Assembly: GCA_037176705.1 (NCBI GenBank)
Contig: CM073898.1
Span: 35,529,488 to 35,593,487, forward strand
Direction of reading: 5' to 3'
DNA: 64,000 nucleotides
Source of the DNA: Molossus alvarezi
Lineage: Eukaryota > Chordata > Mammalia > Chiroptera > Molossidae
The first letter of the stretch is position 1. Each line of letters starts with the position of its first letter. Shown piece after piece: positions 25,128 to 36,655 of the stretch. Under the pieces are notes generated by a model that did not search any database, was not told where the DNA came from, and saw nothing but the letters and a program-made list of their open reading frames with translations. A program made the translations under genes and the position numbers.

Positions 25128-25640
25128 GCAGTCAACAATTATTTAATGGTTATCCACAATGCAACCAACGTTGTGTTTGTTGCTTTGATGCTAAGACGAC
25201 CAAAATTATTGTCCCTGGCATGAACAAAATTGCAATAACAGGAAACATCAAAACCAAATTTTAAGTCGCATATCTTTATGGTTGTCTATTTATTTTTGTT
25301 TTTCAGAACTCTAACAGTTAAGCCTAATGTGTTAACTCTATGATAAGCAGAGAGTAGATATAGATGAGAGAACAAAAAATTATTTTGTGGTTTCGGCTGG
25401 GGATCTGAAGAGACCATTTAATAGTAGGAAGACTTTGGTAAAAAAAAAAAAAAAAATGAGATGTAAAAGGCCATTTCTGACCAAGAAAATAGCACCTGCC
25501 AAGGGTTAAACCTGGAATTTGTGTGGGGCATGTGGGGAGAAGACATGAACCTGTCCAGGTAGAAAGGTACCAGGTGGCAGAGGCAAAGCAGAGTAAAGGT
25601 GAGGTGGACTAGAAAACCAGGCAGAAGAGTTTAGATTTGA
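25128..25640 (-). mobile_element. L2 LINE fragment, minus strand
   Basis: 'caattatttaatggttatcc' through 'tgtttgttgctttgatgcta' parallels the antisense L2 end (caaatatttattgagcacct...). Further right, 'aaaaggccatttctgacc', 'gcatgtggggagaag' and 'gggcagaagagtttagatt'-like text follows the purine-rich L2 antisense body. A run of about 16-17 A lies at 25440-25456. Divergence is high. Confidence 0.5.
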
Positions 25641-25770
25641 TGCCTAACTTAACCATTCATTTCACCCTTCACTGACTATTTCCTGAGTTTCTTTTCTGTG
25701 CCAGGCCCTGCACAAGAGCTGGGCCCAGACTGAGACAGACAGGCAAGCTTCAGACAACATGCAGCAACTC
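25641..25770 (-). mobile_element. Second L2 fragment, minus strand
   Basis: 'ttcactgactatttcctgag' then 'tgtgccaggccctgcacaag' restarts the L2 antisense 3' end (tgtgccaggcactgtgctag), so this is a separate or duplicated copy beside the preceding one. Confidence 0.45.
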
Positions 25771-26954
25771 GAAGACTAAAGGGCCAGACTTCAGATTTTA
25801 TTCCTATCACGTGTCTGCAAATTCAATGTGAAGAAGAAGGAAGAAAACATTTCCCATCAAGGAGGATCTAATCTTCGATATCGCCAAACAGTATATGTGG
25901 TAAGATATTTTATAAAGATTATTATAATCCTATAACAGCATCAGAGTATCAATAATATCTTTTGCTTCAAAGATACTCAAAGAAAGAACAATGAGCTACC
26001 TTTACGGAGTGTAATCTGGGTTTTCAGATGACTTTCTGCAATGATTATCTAAAAGAACTCCCGTCTTTGTAATAACGTCTACGACAAATAATTACACCCT
26101 GCAGCAATTTCAGGTCTAGGCTGCTTCCTGAATGTAACCCCAAATAAAGGTCTTCAAAAACACTTTCAAATGAGCTAATCAGCTGAGCGGGTTTGTGTGT
26201 GTTTTAAACTATATGAATTTCAGAGCCAATCCGCGTCAGAGTCCGCTCTGGGAACAAAACCAGTTTGACGGAGTCGAGCAGAGTGACGGACAGGAGCAGG
26301 TGTCCTCTCTCACACCCACTAGCTTCACTGTGGATCAGTGGCTCCTCTCTAAAGATTAAGCTCTAAATAGCCACAGGTTTTGAAACTTTAACACAAAGGC
26401 TTTTGAAAAAGGACTTCTCCTAAAGATGTCTGAAAAAAAAAATTTATGTTTTTTGAAGCTGAAACATAGCAGCTTCCCTTGGCCCAACCCTATGTCCCCA
26501 TCATTGAGTTGATGGCTTATCTGGCTGCATAATGGCCTCATTGACTACAGAAACCCTAGTTAAACTTAGAAAAAAAAACAACAAACAGTAGAATTCTGCT
26601 GATTTATCAAATCCTTTTGAGACATAGGGTCTGTGTGCAACAAAAACTGCTAGACTATGGTGAGCCTATAAGATGGGAGATTTTTGCTGGCACCAGCATT
26701 AAAACATTTGGCATGACCTCAGGTTGAAATGTCAAGCCTGAGACTGCTGTATGCAGGTGGTATGCAGGACATCTAGAGCAGTTTTCACAGTGTGCACACA
26801 GAAGCATCAGTGCTCCCGGGTTTCTGCTGTGAAGTGCCCAACCTGGCTTACTCAATGTGCACAAACAGCCGTCCCTTCTTTTGGGTAAACAAGGTAAGAC
26901 AGACAAAGGGCCAAAGCACCTTTTCCTTTCATGAGGTGTTTGGAGTCGTGTGTT
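25771..26954. other. Unassigned DNA with a small CpG cluster
   Basis: No gene is recognised. Six CpGs fall in about 70 bp at 26229-26295, which is unusual for this CpG-poor window. The minus-strand open frame 26655-26957 has no domain. Confidence 0.35.
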
Positions 26955-27070
26955 CATTCATTCATTAAAGAAATATTTATTCATCACCAACCAAGATCCA
27001 GGTAGTGTGCTCGGTGAACAAAACAATGGTGGGCAAGAACTGATGTTTCTGGCCATCATGCAATTTAAAA
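26955..27070 (-). mobile_element. L2 LINE 3' end, minus strand
   Basis: 'attcattcattaaagaaata' then 'tttattcatcaccaaccaag', 'ggtagtgtgctcggtgaaca' and 'aaaacaatggtgggcaagaa' follows the antisense L2 order (attcattcaacaaatatttattgagc ... aggcactgt ... gtgaacaaaaca). Confidence 0.65.
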
Positions 27071-27239
27071 AAACTGTGGGTGAACAAAAGCATGAACTTT
27101 CAGCCTGATTTCAAGCTCTCTGAATTAGGGGAATGTCTTATTAATATTTCCATTCTCCAGTAGACTAGCTGAGTAACTTATAAGTAATAGAGATCTAAAA
27201 GATTAAGGGAAAAGGAACTTCAGTGTATAAACTTATAAA

Positions 27240-27345
27240 GCAGTAATAATAATTGCTATTGTTTATCAAAAATGAACTGTATGCCAAGTACTGATAGCTC
27301 AAAATATTAATCTTTTGAAATAAAATGATGAGACACTAAGAAAAA
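27240..27345 (-). mobile_element. MIR fragment, minus strand
   Basis: 'aataataattgctattgttt' then 'atgccaagtactgatagctc' resembles the antisense MIR/L2 core (taacatttattgagc...atgtgccaggcac). It is short and diverged. Confidence 0.4.
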
Positions 27346-27574
27346 TCTACATGGAATCTGCAGATCCCCTAACACTGCCAAGTACCAAAATTCACTTCTC
27401 ATGGGAAATTGATGAAATTAACAGATTGTGTCTATTGATCTTAAGGAAAGTATGCCAAGATCTTTGGTCCTCTTCTAAATGCCTACCTACATCAACAGGA
27501 AGAAATGTACAAAATCTGAAAGACCATCTTTGAAACTTGGTTTCTGATGAGTGGACTGCGTGAATTTCAACATT

Positions 27575-27742
27575 TTAGTGAGCACGAGAAGGAGGGATTG
27601 TTATAACACAAATTCCAGGGCCACGCCTCTGTAGTGTCTGATTCATCAAGTCCTGAGTGGGGCCAGAAATTTATAATTCTAACAAGTTCACAGGTGAGGA
27701 TGGTACTACTTGGTCTGATGACTGGCTTTGAGAACCACTTAC
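27575..27742 (+). mobile_element. MER5A-like hAT-Charlie MITE
   Basis: 'aattccagggccacgcctct' then 'tctgattcatcaagtcctga', 'gtggggccagaaatttataa', 'ttctaacaagttcacaggtg' and the terminal 'ctttgagaaccact' match the order of the MER5A consensus (gggccccacccc-gac-tactgaatcag ... gtggggccc ... ttaacaag ... tttgagaaccactg). The left inverted repeat is eroded. Confidence 0.75.
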
Positions 27743-28454
27743 GCAGAAAGTCTCTCTGTAAGAATGTGTTCATGTTTGTTCTTTTGAAATGAAAAGCGGG
27801 GATGAAAATGAATGATTAGGAGAAAAGTGGCCCCCTCACTTTCCCAAATTAAAAGGAATAGAAAACAGTGTTAAATATTAAGACTGTTTAGTTTCTTCCC
27901 TGAAAGAAAAATAAAAGGAATGAAACAGTTATCATCCACGTACTTGGAGAGCCTGGCTGAAATCTGCAGGCAAAGCTCTCTGTGGTTCACCTCTATCCCA
28001 GGGAGAGCAACTGCAGTTCTAGGGTTCAAGGACAGGTGAAACCACAGAAGACAGCCCGAAGCAGGGCAAGGAACAGGTATCTGTTAACTCGGGGGGTGGG
28101 GGGAGCGAGGAAAAGGAAGCCCTTGACTAGTTATAGTCTCTTAAAATCTTACAATTTCTATTTCATTAGTAAACTAAGAAATAAAATTACAGTCTTATCC
28201 AGAGAGGAAGTCAGCCCCAAATCTGGAAAATTCTACAATTCAAAGTTTCTTTTATCATCCAGTTTTGTAAACAAGGAGGCAGACTCAGAGAGGTCATGAA
28301 GCACTCCCAGGCTCAAAAAGCAAGGAAGCAAGGAGCCTGAACTCAGTGGAGGTCTGTCTGGCTCCAGAAGCCATCTATTCATTCACTGTATTAGTCTACC
28401 CCCACTCGCTTATGCAACCTCAAAAATTTTATTTTTCCAAAAAATACTATCAAA
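27743..28454. other. Unassigned DNA with G-rich tract
   Basis: Nothing named is seen. A short G-rich run lies at about 28091-28105 (GGGGGGTGGGGGG). The open frame 27982-28299 has no domain. Confidence 0.4.
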
Positions 28455-28610
28455 TGATTAGTGGGTACTTTCTACATGCCAGGTACTGATATATTATGTT
28501 AACTCACTCAGTCTTAAAAACAATTCTGAGAAGGGGGTATCATATAATACCAAGTATATAGATATGGAAATTGAGGATTAAATAACTTGTCAACCTTGCA
28601 GATGTAGTGT
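28455..28610 (-). mobile_element. MIR SINE, minus strand
   Basis: 'gtgggtactttctacatgcc' then 'aggtactgatatattatgtt', 'aactcactcagtcttaaaaa' and 'gatatggaaattgaggatta' follows the antisense MIR core and end (cttactatgtgccaggcactg ... aactcatttaatcctcac ... gatgaggaaactgagg). Confidence 0.65.
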
Positions 28611-29390
28611 CAAAAGGGAAAAACAAAACGAAACAAAAAACTTCCAAATTAATTCTATCTCAGAGCTAGCATCTTTAGGTTTTTTTCTCTTTCTGAATAC
28701 CAGTAACCTCCAACTTGTCTGTCTCTTGCTCCTTATTTCTAACTATGTTTCTATAGAATCGGGTCCTGAGAATCTAGTTTAATATGTAAATGGCATATTC
28801 AAGAACATAAAGATTTCTACTGTTGAATAACAATTATTATAGAAAGATAGGAAGAATTCCTCCACATTGAAACAGTGGCTAATGACAGCATTAGGGATGA
28901 TTTATATCTATATTAGAGTTTCAGTTAATGTGAAATAAAATGTATCCTTAGCGTTTTTTTCCACTCTCAAAAAGAAATGAACCTGAATAAATTATTATGA
29001 ATTGTGTACTTTCTAATAACAGCTTTGTTTTCAGTTAAATTGATTAATTAAATGTTATTATCCAATGAAAAAGTAATTTTCTTGAGATAACTGAGCAGGC
29101 AATGGAGTCTAAATTTCCTAAGAAAACCAAGAGCGTTGCACTCTGACACAGGTGAATTGCTTTAAGCTAAAGGTCACTTTCTTGCAGTATCCATGGTTAT
29201 CGTTACACTAGATGTTAGAGTTTTCAGGTATTTAAGCCACCGCCCACCCCCCAACCTCGCTGAACAGCCTGAGTAATAAATGTACAATTCACATGTCTCT
29301 TTAAGGACAAATATAATGCCAGGACTGGTTAGTACTGGGAAAAGAATAACTGGTTAACAAGGAATGGTTATAGTTAAAACAAAACAAAAC
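28611..29390. other. Unassigned AT-rich DNA
   Basis: No gene or repeat is recognised. Confidence 0.45.
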
Positions 29391-29626
29391 TGGGGCCCTG
29401 ACCAGTTTGGCTCAGCGGTTAGAGTATCAGCCCGTGGACCAGAGAGACCCAGGTTCGGCTCCTGCTAAGGGCACATACCTCGGTTGCAGTTTGCCCTGGG
29501 GCCCTGGTTGGGGTTGTGTGGGTGGCAACCAGTCGATGTGTCTCTCTCACATCAATATTTCTCTGCTTCCCTCTCTCCCTCCTGCTCTATTTGAAGATAA
29601 ATGCAAAAATGTCCTCAGGTGAGGAT

Positions 29627-29663
<37 letters not shown>
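29391..29663 (+). mobile_element. Ves SINE whose tail became a CA microsatellite
   Basis: The head 'ggccctgaccagtttggctc' is at about 29394. The A box, B-box-like 'caggttcggctcc', 'acctcggttgcagtttgccc', CT-rich body and 'gtcctcaggtgaggataaa' are all present. The A tail passes directly into an AC repeat (29629-29663). The flanks 'aaaactggg' (left) and 'aaactgag' (right) suggest a short diverged TSD. Confidence 0.92.
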
Positions 29664-29667
<4 letters not shown>

Positions 29668-32239
29668 GAGTCAGTATTAGAATTTATGGAACTCTGAGAA
29701 TGAGGCCACTTCATGCTACTCTAGACAATTCCAATCAGCTACAAATGCACTGTCTATACAGAAAACAAAAAAACTGGGTTACACTAAGGGATGAGCAGAA
29801 GCCATCTCTCTGGGCACAATCACCAGGAGGCTAGTGTAGGGCAGAGCATGGCCTGTTCTCCAGTGCTCTCTCCCGCTATTTGTTTGCATCCTTCTTTTCA
29901 GGATAACTGAAAGGGACTGCCTTTAACACGTTTCATTTCAGTACTAAAATTTGCTTATCAAGGTTTCTGAGGAAGTCTGCTCTGAGCATTGAGTTTCAGA
30001 GGCATGTTTAACTCTGCTTTGGCATCTCCTCAGCAGACAACCCCTAAGAAATACAAAGTGCACTCTTACCTAAACACATGTCCAAGAGTTCTCTTCTGTC
30101 TCCAGGTCGTGACAAGGTGCTGACTGCTAAAAGCACTGAGTCCTACATGCTCACTGCTCCCTAAAGACCTGTACGTGGGAGTTCCTGAGACTCTATTTTA
30201 AACACCTGCTTAGATGGCTCATTGAAATCAGGGGGGATTTTTACTTTCTCACTGATATTGTACAAATGCTTGTTCACCGAAGGAAAATGGCTGAGAGGGG
30301 AGAGATAGAGAACTGTGAAGAAATTAAAGGATGCTTAATGGATTAAAAATAAAAAGTTATTCTGTTCTCCGGAGTGCATATTTATTTGGTTTGATTTGCT
30401 TAAAAGTATTCTCAAGCTTCCAAATTTAACAGACCAGAATGATTTAATTTTTTTTTTTCTGGCCCATTGGAGACATGTGCCTTTATATGATTATTTTAAT
30501 AGTAATTATCTATTATTTCTAATAGTAATTATCAGGTAATTGCAATGTAAAGCTAATAATATATATATATAAGTATGGCAGAATATGTGAATTATACAAG
30601 TCAAATGTCTCTGGAGCACTTTAGCTGTATTTTTAAGTCCAACTAAACACTCCAATATGCATGAGAGTTATTACTCTGAGTTAAGATTCATAAAAATGGG
30701 TAAAGTTAAAAAGAATAATTTTCTGAAATATTTTGACAGCAATTAATTTTACAAGAAACACATTTATTTCCTAAATTACAAGAAAACATTTACATAACAA
30801 GATGTACCTTTTAAAGAGGAATTCTTCTACTAATATTTATAATGGTCTGAACTGTAGAAGAAATATAATTAAATTGTTTCTTTACAATTTCTTTTAACAA
30901 GTAGTTTGATTGCATTTTCCCCAAACCACAGATAATTTACAGTTATTGTTCAGGTATAACAAGAATTACAAAAACAGACTCTTAAAAGTTCTATTTAAAA
31001 GAATATTATCAGCATTCATTGTTTGGAACTTATAGTGTTGTAGACCAATGTTTGTGCTCTTTTTTCTTACTTAATGTAAATGCAGGTCAAAAATAGGAGA
31101 GATTCATTGATAACATTTTTTTTTCTCCTTTTGGCAACAGTTCTCCTTTCCTGATGGGTTCATCTCCTCCCCAGCATTAGTATACATTGTTACCTAAAGA
31201 GTGCCTCATGTTCAAACTGTAGTCATAAAAGAAAGAAAAGTAGTTAAGAACAATAAGCAAATTTATAGTTTTGGGGGGTAAAACACTTCCTAAATACCAT
31301 TTTGGGGCTTTTAATTAGTTGTTAAAGCAAAATAACGTAATACAAAAATATAAAATGAATATTCTACACTGTAGAAATGTCTTCATAGTCGTAGTCCAAT
31401 CTTCTTTAGATCCCTCGTCATATTGTCTTTCCTTTTTAAACTGACATGACATTGTGCTTTTCCTGCTGGCATGTGCTGGAAGAATTCATAAAGCTCAACA
31501 ATAAACAATAATTGTCTCAAAGAGTTTAGATGACTCATCAGACCTTTCTTTTATGAGGACACAAACTCATTTATTATAACTATCTTCTTCCGAGTTAAAG
31601 GGTTGAAATTTACTATTTATGTAATAAAAGGATGAGGAATTAACAGGCAGCATCTTTATGATGACAGAATTACTACTACCACCATCAACACTGAATTTTT
31701 AAAAAAATTACAATGGGAGAAAATGCTATAGTTAAGGTCACCTGATTTAAAAGTAAAACCAGAAAAGACATAGAAATCATAATATGTATTAATGCTTTAA
31801 TTACTTTGAGGTGAGAGGGGGGGAAATACCACATGTAAGAACTAATTCTTAAGTTAAAAATACAAGTTAAATCAAAATTTAAAAGATCTTGAAATGGAAC
31901 TCTGACCAGTTTCAGAGGTTTAATTAGTGATGTAATTACATATATAGCTAATGATGACACATAGCCTGGAGGTTTTATATTAATGAATCATAATGAAAGC
32001 TTGGTTAATTAATTAGTTAACTAATTAAAAGGTAGTTATGACACTATATTTTGAATTCCATTAAGTCAGATGCAATACATTATACCTCCTCTTATGTACA
32101 TTAAAACCATACACATTTTTAGCCTGTTAGGAACTCAACACAGGTGAATTGATTTGAAGATTCTAGATAGTTCACAACTTACAATATTAAAGTTGAAGGA
32201 CTCACCTTAATAAATTAATTTAATACATTCTTTATTAGT
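29664..32239. other. AT-rich unassigned DNA
   Basis: No genes or named repeats are seen over 2.5 kb. Short TA run at about 30558-30571. A 20-bp palindrome of homeodomain-type motifs lies at 32009-32028 (separate entry). The minus-strand open frame 31685-31960 has no domain. Confidence 0.4.
32009..32028. repeat. Perfect 20-bp palindrome with TAATTAG motifs
   Basis: TTAATTAGTTAACTAATTAA is identical to its reverse complement and presents two opposed TAATTA cores around GTTAAC. Directly upstream is a further GGTTAATTAA. It could be a paired homeodomain or HNF1-like site, or simply chance in AT-rich DNA. Confidence 0.85.
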
Positions 32240-32330
32240 TTAATAAACAGTTTCTGAACACCAGCTCTGGGGTAGGTACTGTGATAAGTCTGGGGAATGC
32301 AAAAGTTACAAAGGCATAAAAAAATCTTTG
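32240..32330 (-). mobile_element. L2 LINE 3' end, minus strand
   Basis: 'ataaacagtttctgaacacc' then 'ggggtaggtactgtgataag', 'tctggggaatgcaaaagtta' parallels antisense L2 (aacaaatatttattgagcacc ... aggcactgtgctagg...ctggggatac). Confidence 0.6.
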
Positions 32331-33496
32331 GCTTTTAAAATAACTGATTGTCATTTCTGCATAATTCTAGGCACCTACAATAATCTGTAACTGGATTCTA
32401 GAATGTCATAAAAATTTTACTAATAGGTCAGTAACATTTTCTACCCAGGGAAAGATAAGCTAGCATGTCAAATCTTTGTGAAATTTTGAAATTATGGAGA
32501 AAATAACACAGAACAAATATAGAAATACTATAGAAAAAATATGTATAGCCATTCCTCTCCAAATTCCCATATTTCCTAGCAGAGTAAATCTTCAGTTGCA
32601 CTGAATACAAGTAACAGCACAGGCTTTATCTTAAATTTCACAGACCCAAGCTTGAAATTCTGGAGTCAGCTTTGCCTTCCTCATTCCACCCAGCTTCCAC
32701 ACTGAGTACAATTCGTTCAGCCACTGGGTCTGATTTTGTAGCCAGACATTAACCTGGGTTTCATATCCTAATTACAACTCTGCATTTACAATTTACTGCT
32801 CTTTTGCATATATTTCTCAGTTGGAGCTTTTCTCGTCTCTGTCTCCAGAAACCCATTCCTTTTACCACACTTTTGGCCTTGTAACCCATCTTCAGACCTA
32901 TCATCTTCTTCCTCCCTTCCCTCCAATGATCGGAATCCACACTGGCTTTTAAAGGTATCTTCTCCTTTCTCTGACCTTCAAAGAGAAGCTCCTCAGCACT
33001 CCATTCTTCACTCATCACATCTTGTAGAGGGCCATATGTAATCTGTTTGGGGCATATTTCATTTAGTCACGAATATCATTAGCTTTTTCTGGGTAAGACC
33101 TATGTCTTGGACCTCTGGGTACCATTGCCAGAGTTAGAACAGTGAGTGAATAAAATAAATCTATTTTGTTGAGTGATGTGTTAAATGATAATTTTTTGAG
33201 ACATCATAAGATTTTGAAGTGCATTCTGAACATAAGCATATTGTAAATACAGTGTTGCTTATATATTTTATTGAAATATATAATTTTTTAATTAAACACT
33301 TATCCATAGTCTATAGGATAAATCCCTATTAATTTAAAAAGTCTGTTAATTACATTTGTAATTTTTAAATGATTTTTAACAATGTAATATAGAAGTCTAC
33401 TAAATTTATCTCAGGTATATATGCTCAATTTCATTCTAAATAAGAATGTTCTCCTATTCTCTGACACTATTTTTATATATTTATAAATAATCTTTT
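32331..33496. other. Unassigned AT-rich DNA
   Basis: No gene or named repeat is seen. The minus-strand open frame 32761-33018 is rich in K/R/E and has no domain. Confidence 0.4.
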
Positions 33497-33757
33497 AAAA
33501 TGCCTTAATCTTAGACCTGGTTGGTGTGGCTCAGTTGGTTGGGTGTCACCCTGTGCACAAAAAGGTTGTGGGTTTGATTTCCAGTCAGGGAACATACCTG
33601 GTTGTGGGCTCAATCTCCCAGTTAGGGGGCATGCAAGAGGCAGCCAATTAATGTTTTGCTCTCACACATCAATGTTTCTTTCTCTCTCTCCCTCTCCCTC
33701 CACTCTCTCTAAAAATCAATACAATTCTTTAAAAATAAAATAAAATGCCCTAATCTT
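33497..33757 (+). mobile_element. Ves SINE, older type, 16-bp TSD
   Basis: The head 'cctggttggtgtggctcagt' is at about 33516. The body 'agtcagggaacatacctggt' and 'gttagggggcatgcaagagg' leads through a CT tract to 'ctctctaaaaatcaatac'. The TSD is AAAATGCCTTAATCTT at 33497-33512 and AAAATGCCCTAATCTT at 33742-33757, with one transition. Confidence 0.95.
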
Positions 33758-34682
33758 GTATGTTTGAAATTTTACAAAGAAAAAAAGTTTTTTGTTTTTT
33801 TTACAAAACATTTCCTCCCCTTATAAAATGACCATATTATTTTAAATAACTTTCTTTCAATTTATTTATTTAAGCAGACTCTAAAACAGGCTTATGAGAC
33901 TTAAGAAGTATTTAAAGTTCTAAAATATTTTGGTATCTCTTCAAAAGGGACTTTATAAACAATAAAGTATGCTGAATGAATTAAATAATCATTACTTCAG
34001 TTTAAGAGAAATATGCAGGCATGTGTCACAGTATTAGACCTAGATATATAAGGACATCTCTTGACATAATACTGTTTCTAATTCCACAGTTATTGATATT
34101 AACTTTTTAATTTTTGCTGTAGATGACTGGGAGAAAAATTCAACATGTACAGTCTTTAAAAACATTGGAGCTTCAAAAGCCTCAAGATGGATGATACAGA
34201 AAGATTTCTAAATGTAAGAATTTTCTCATTACAAGTTAGAAAAAGTCAATTTCTCAGGTTAAGCAGAAATGTTACATTCAATTCCTTTATTTATCCATTA
34301 CCTGAATATATTAAACACTATATTCCTCACGTTGAGAATTATATTATTTGTAAAAAGCCCCTGGTATATTGATGTTCCTTTTCAGTAAAGAACTCCATTT
34401 TGATTTCTAATAGATCTAGAATCTAGATCATGCTTATATATTTTAATTCAATAAGAGCAACTTATTTTCATGGGGGGAAAGGGAGGTTTGTAAAATTTAT
34501 AAAAAGTGTAAGAAAAACATCTCTCAGAATCACTATTCAGAGACACTGGCATTTAACATTCATGCACTTTCCCGCATTTCATTGTCCCTGTGCATGTGTG
34601 TATGTGTGTGGCACAAATGAGTTACTGTTCTACATGCCATTTTTTAACATCTTCTTTACAACGTGAGTCTTCTCCTTAAGGA
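33758..34682. other. Unassigned AT-rich DNA
   Basis: No gene or repeat is recognised. The open frame 34430-34666 has no domain. Confidence 0.4.
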
Positions 34683-34757
34683 ATAGTCACTACTGCCCTG
34701 GCCGGTTTGGCTCAGCGGTTGGAGCGTCGGCCTGCGATACAGAGGTATAGTCACTAC
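34683..34757 (+). mobile_element. Tailless 53-bp Ves head with perfect 11-bp TSD
   Basis: The insert at 34694-34746 holds only the tRNA-like left end of a Ves: 'gccctggccggtttggctca', 'gcggttggagcgtcggcctg', then 'cgatacagaggt'. It stops before the B box and has no A tail. ATAGTCACTAC flanks it exactly (34683-34693 and 34747-34757). Exact TSDs argue for retroposition of a 3'-shortened template rather than later deletion. Confidence 0.9.
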
Positions 34758-35100
34758 CCTCAAGGAAATGACTGTATAGTGGGAGGGACAGACATGAGAC
34801 CACAAGATTAGCTAAAATATATTGTGTAATAATGGAGACTATATACAGCATAATGCATTCAGTGAAAAGTCCATCCATTCGTCTGGTGAAGTGAAGAGAT
34901 AAACTCTTCAGCTGAGGGCTGAAGTGTGTGCAGCAGTTGCCAAGAGCCTTCTGATGGCATTTAGGGGTGGGAAAGGAAATAGTGGTACTGGGCATTTGGG
35001 GATCCAAGGGATACCTTTGAGGTGCTATGAAACTAGCAGTAGTAGAGTAGAGTACTGTTGGAGCGTAAGGGACAAATGGAAGGGTATTGGGTTATGTCAT
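34747..35100 (-). mobile_element. L2 LINE fragment, minus strand
   Basis: 'cactaccctcaaggaaatga' then 'ctgtatagtgggagggacag' parallels antisense L2 (tccctgccctcatggagcttacattctagtgggg). 'gctgagggctgaagtgtgtg' and 'ggcatttaggggtgggaaag' lie further along. The tailless Ves was inserted at its left part. Confidence 0.55.
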
Positions 35101-35379
35101 GCCAAGTAGCTGAAGTTTTCTTCTAGCCAGTGTCAAGAAAAGCTATAATGAACAAGAGAGAGAAAAGAAATACACTCTCATTGTTGATACCCTTGAAAAT
35201 CTTCCACTCTGACTTCTAGTATGAGTTCCTGCCAATCTCTATTTTAAGCCCCTGTTGCCATGAGTCTAGAGAATATACTATCAGAAGCTTTAAAGACTTC
35301 AGAAATCATCAATGTTTTATCTCCAGTGTAACCTCAAGAGTGTTAAGATCAAGTGTTAAGGGAATGCTCAATATCATTA
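35101..35379. other. Unassigned short stretch
   Basis: Nothing recognisable. Confidence 0.4.
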
Positions 35380-35605
35380 GGGTCATAGACTCTGGAGCCA
35401 GATTACTTGGCCTAAAATTCTAGCTCTACCATTTATTAGCTATGTGGTCTTGGGCAAATTGGTCTATCTGTGTCTCAATTTCCTTACCTCTATAATGAGG
35501 ATAATGGTAATATCTAATGCTTAAGGTTGTTCTACAAATCAAAGGCGACATTTGTAGAGCACTGAGAATGATGACTGGCACATAATAACACTATCTAAAT
35601 TGTCA
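35380..35605 (+). mobile_element. MIR SINE, nearly full length
   Basis: A good MIR match in order: 'gggtcatagactctggagcc' (tRNA-like head), 'ctagctctaccatttattag', 'ctatgtggtcttgggcaaat', 'tcaatttccttacctctata', 'atgaggataatggtaatatc' and 'actgagaatgatgactggca' to 'cataataacac'. It is an ancient, immobile copy. Confidence 0.85.
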
Positions 35606-36143
35606 TTACATAAAATCAATATCCCCAGAGTATCAGAAAAAACAACATAAGAAAAAAAATAAGAAAAACCAAGCTGGTGTCTAAAATCTCTGCCATAAAA
35701 CAGAATCCATGTGCTTTAAGGAAATTGCTGATTCATTATATATTATTTCTAAATAGCTTCATAATCTAATAAAACTTTCAAATGAATGAATTAAAAAGGT
35801 AAAGCATCTGAGCTGATTATAAATGAACTTGTTCCAGGTCTGATCATTTTTTGCAATTTGGGGGCAGCAGAGTATACAGGCTCTGGATTTGTTTTGAAAT
35901 GGGGAATTCTATGTTCTGAATTACCCTAAGCCCCACTTTTGAGAACTTCCAGAAATGCTCAGCAATACCTTATTCTAGAATATTTTTGGCATTATATACA
36001 AAGTGCTTAATAAACTCCAAAAGATTAAGTTTTCAAAACACCTAGACTGCAGCTATTAGATCACTATTATCTCAAAAATTTCATATTGTATACAAAAGAA
36101 ATCCCACAGAATTTTCCTTATTTATAACCAAAGACTGGTCATC
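35606..36143. other. Unassigned DNA
   Basis: No gene or repeat is recognised. Confidence 0.45.
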
Positions 36144-36392
36144 AAAGATTTATGAAGCACTGCCCTGGCCAGTGTGGCTCAGTTGGGTGGCTGTTCACCC
36201 CGTGCACCAAAAGGCTGCCAGTTCAGTTCCCAGTCAGGGCATATGCCAGGGTTACAGGCTCCGTCCCACGTAGGGGTCATGCAGGAGGAAGTCAATCCAT
36301 ATTTCACTCTCACATTGATATTTCCCTCTCTCTCTCCCTTCCTATCACTCTAAAAATCAATTTTAAAAATTAAAAAAATAAAAGATTTATGA
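36144..36392 (+). mobile_element. Ves SINE, older type, 12-bp TSD
   Basis: The head 'gccctggccagtgtggctca' is at about 36162. The body runs 'cagtcagggcatatgccagg', 'acgtaggggtcatgcaggag' and a CT tract to 'ctctaaaaatcaa', followed by an A-rich tail. The TSD AAAGATTTATGA is exact at 36144-36155 and 36381-36392. Confidence 0.94.
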
Positions 36393-36575
36393 TGCTCTGT
36401 GAAAACCAATGCTGACCTGGTAAGTGCCACCTGAATGACTTCAGAGTCCATTGAATGGAATAAATTGCTATTAATTATGGTACCCAACCTTGACTGCAAC
36501 CCTCCCCAATGGTTTGTGACCTAATTTTTTTAATTCCTTAATTCAAGTTATAATAAAGCTTCCCAAAGGCAAACA
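36393..36575. other. Unassigned short stretch
   Basis: Nothing recognisable. Confidence 0.4.
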
Positions 36576-36655
36576 ATCTACCTCTTATATGATTTTCTAG
36601 AGTCCAACACAATATTCTGGCACATTACAGATGCTTAACAAGTATCTGCCAAGTT
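36576..36655 (+). mobile_element. L2 LINE 3' end, diverged
   Basis: 'caacacaatattctggcaca' then 'ttacagatgcttaacaagta' resembles the L2 terminus (cacagtgcctggcacatagtaggtgctcaataaata). Weak. Confidence 0.4.
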
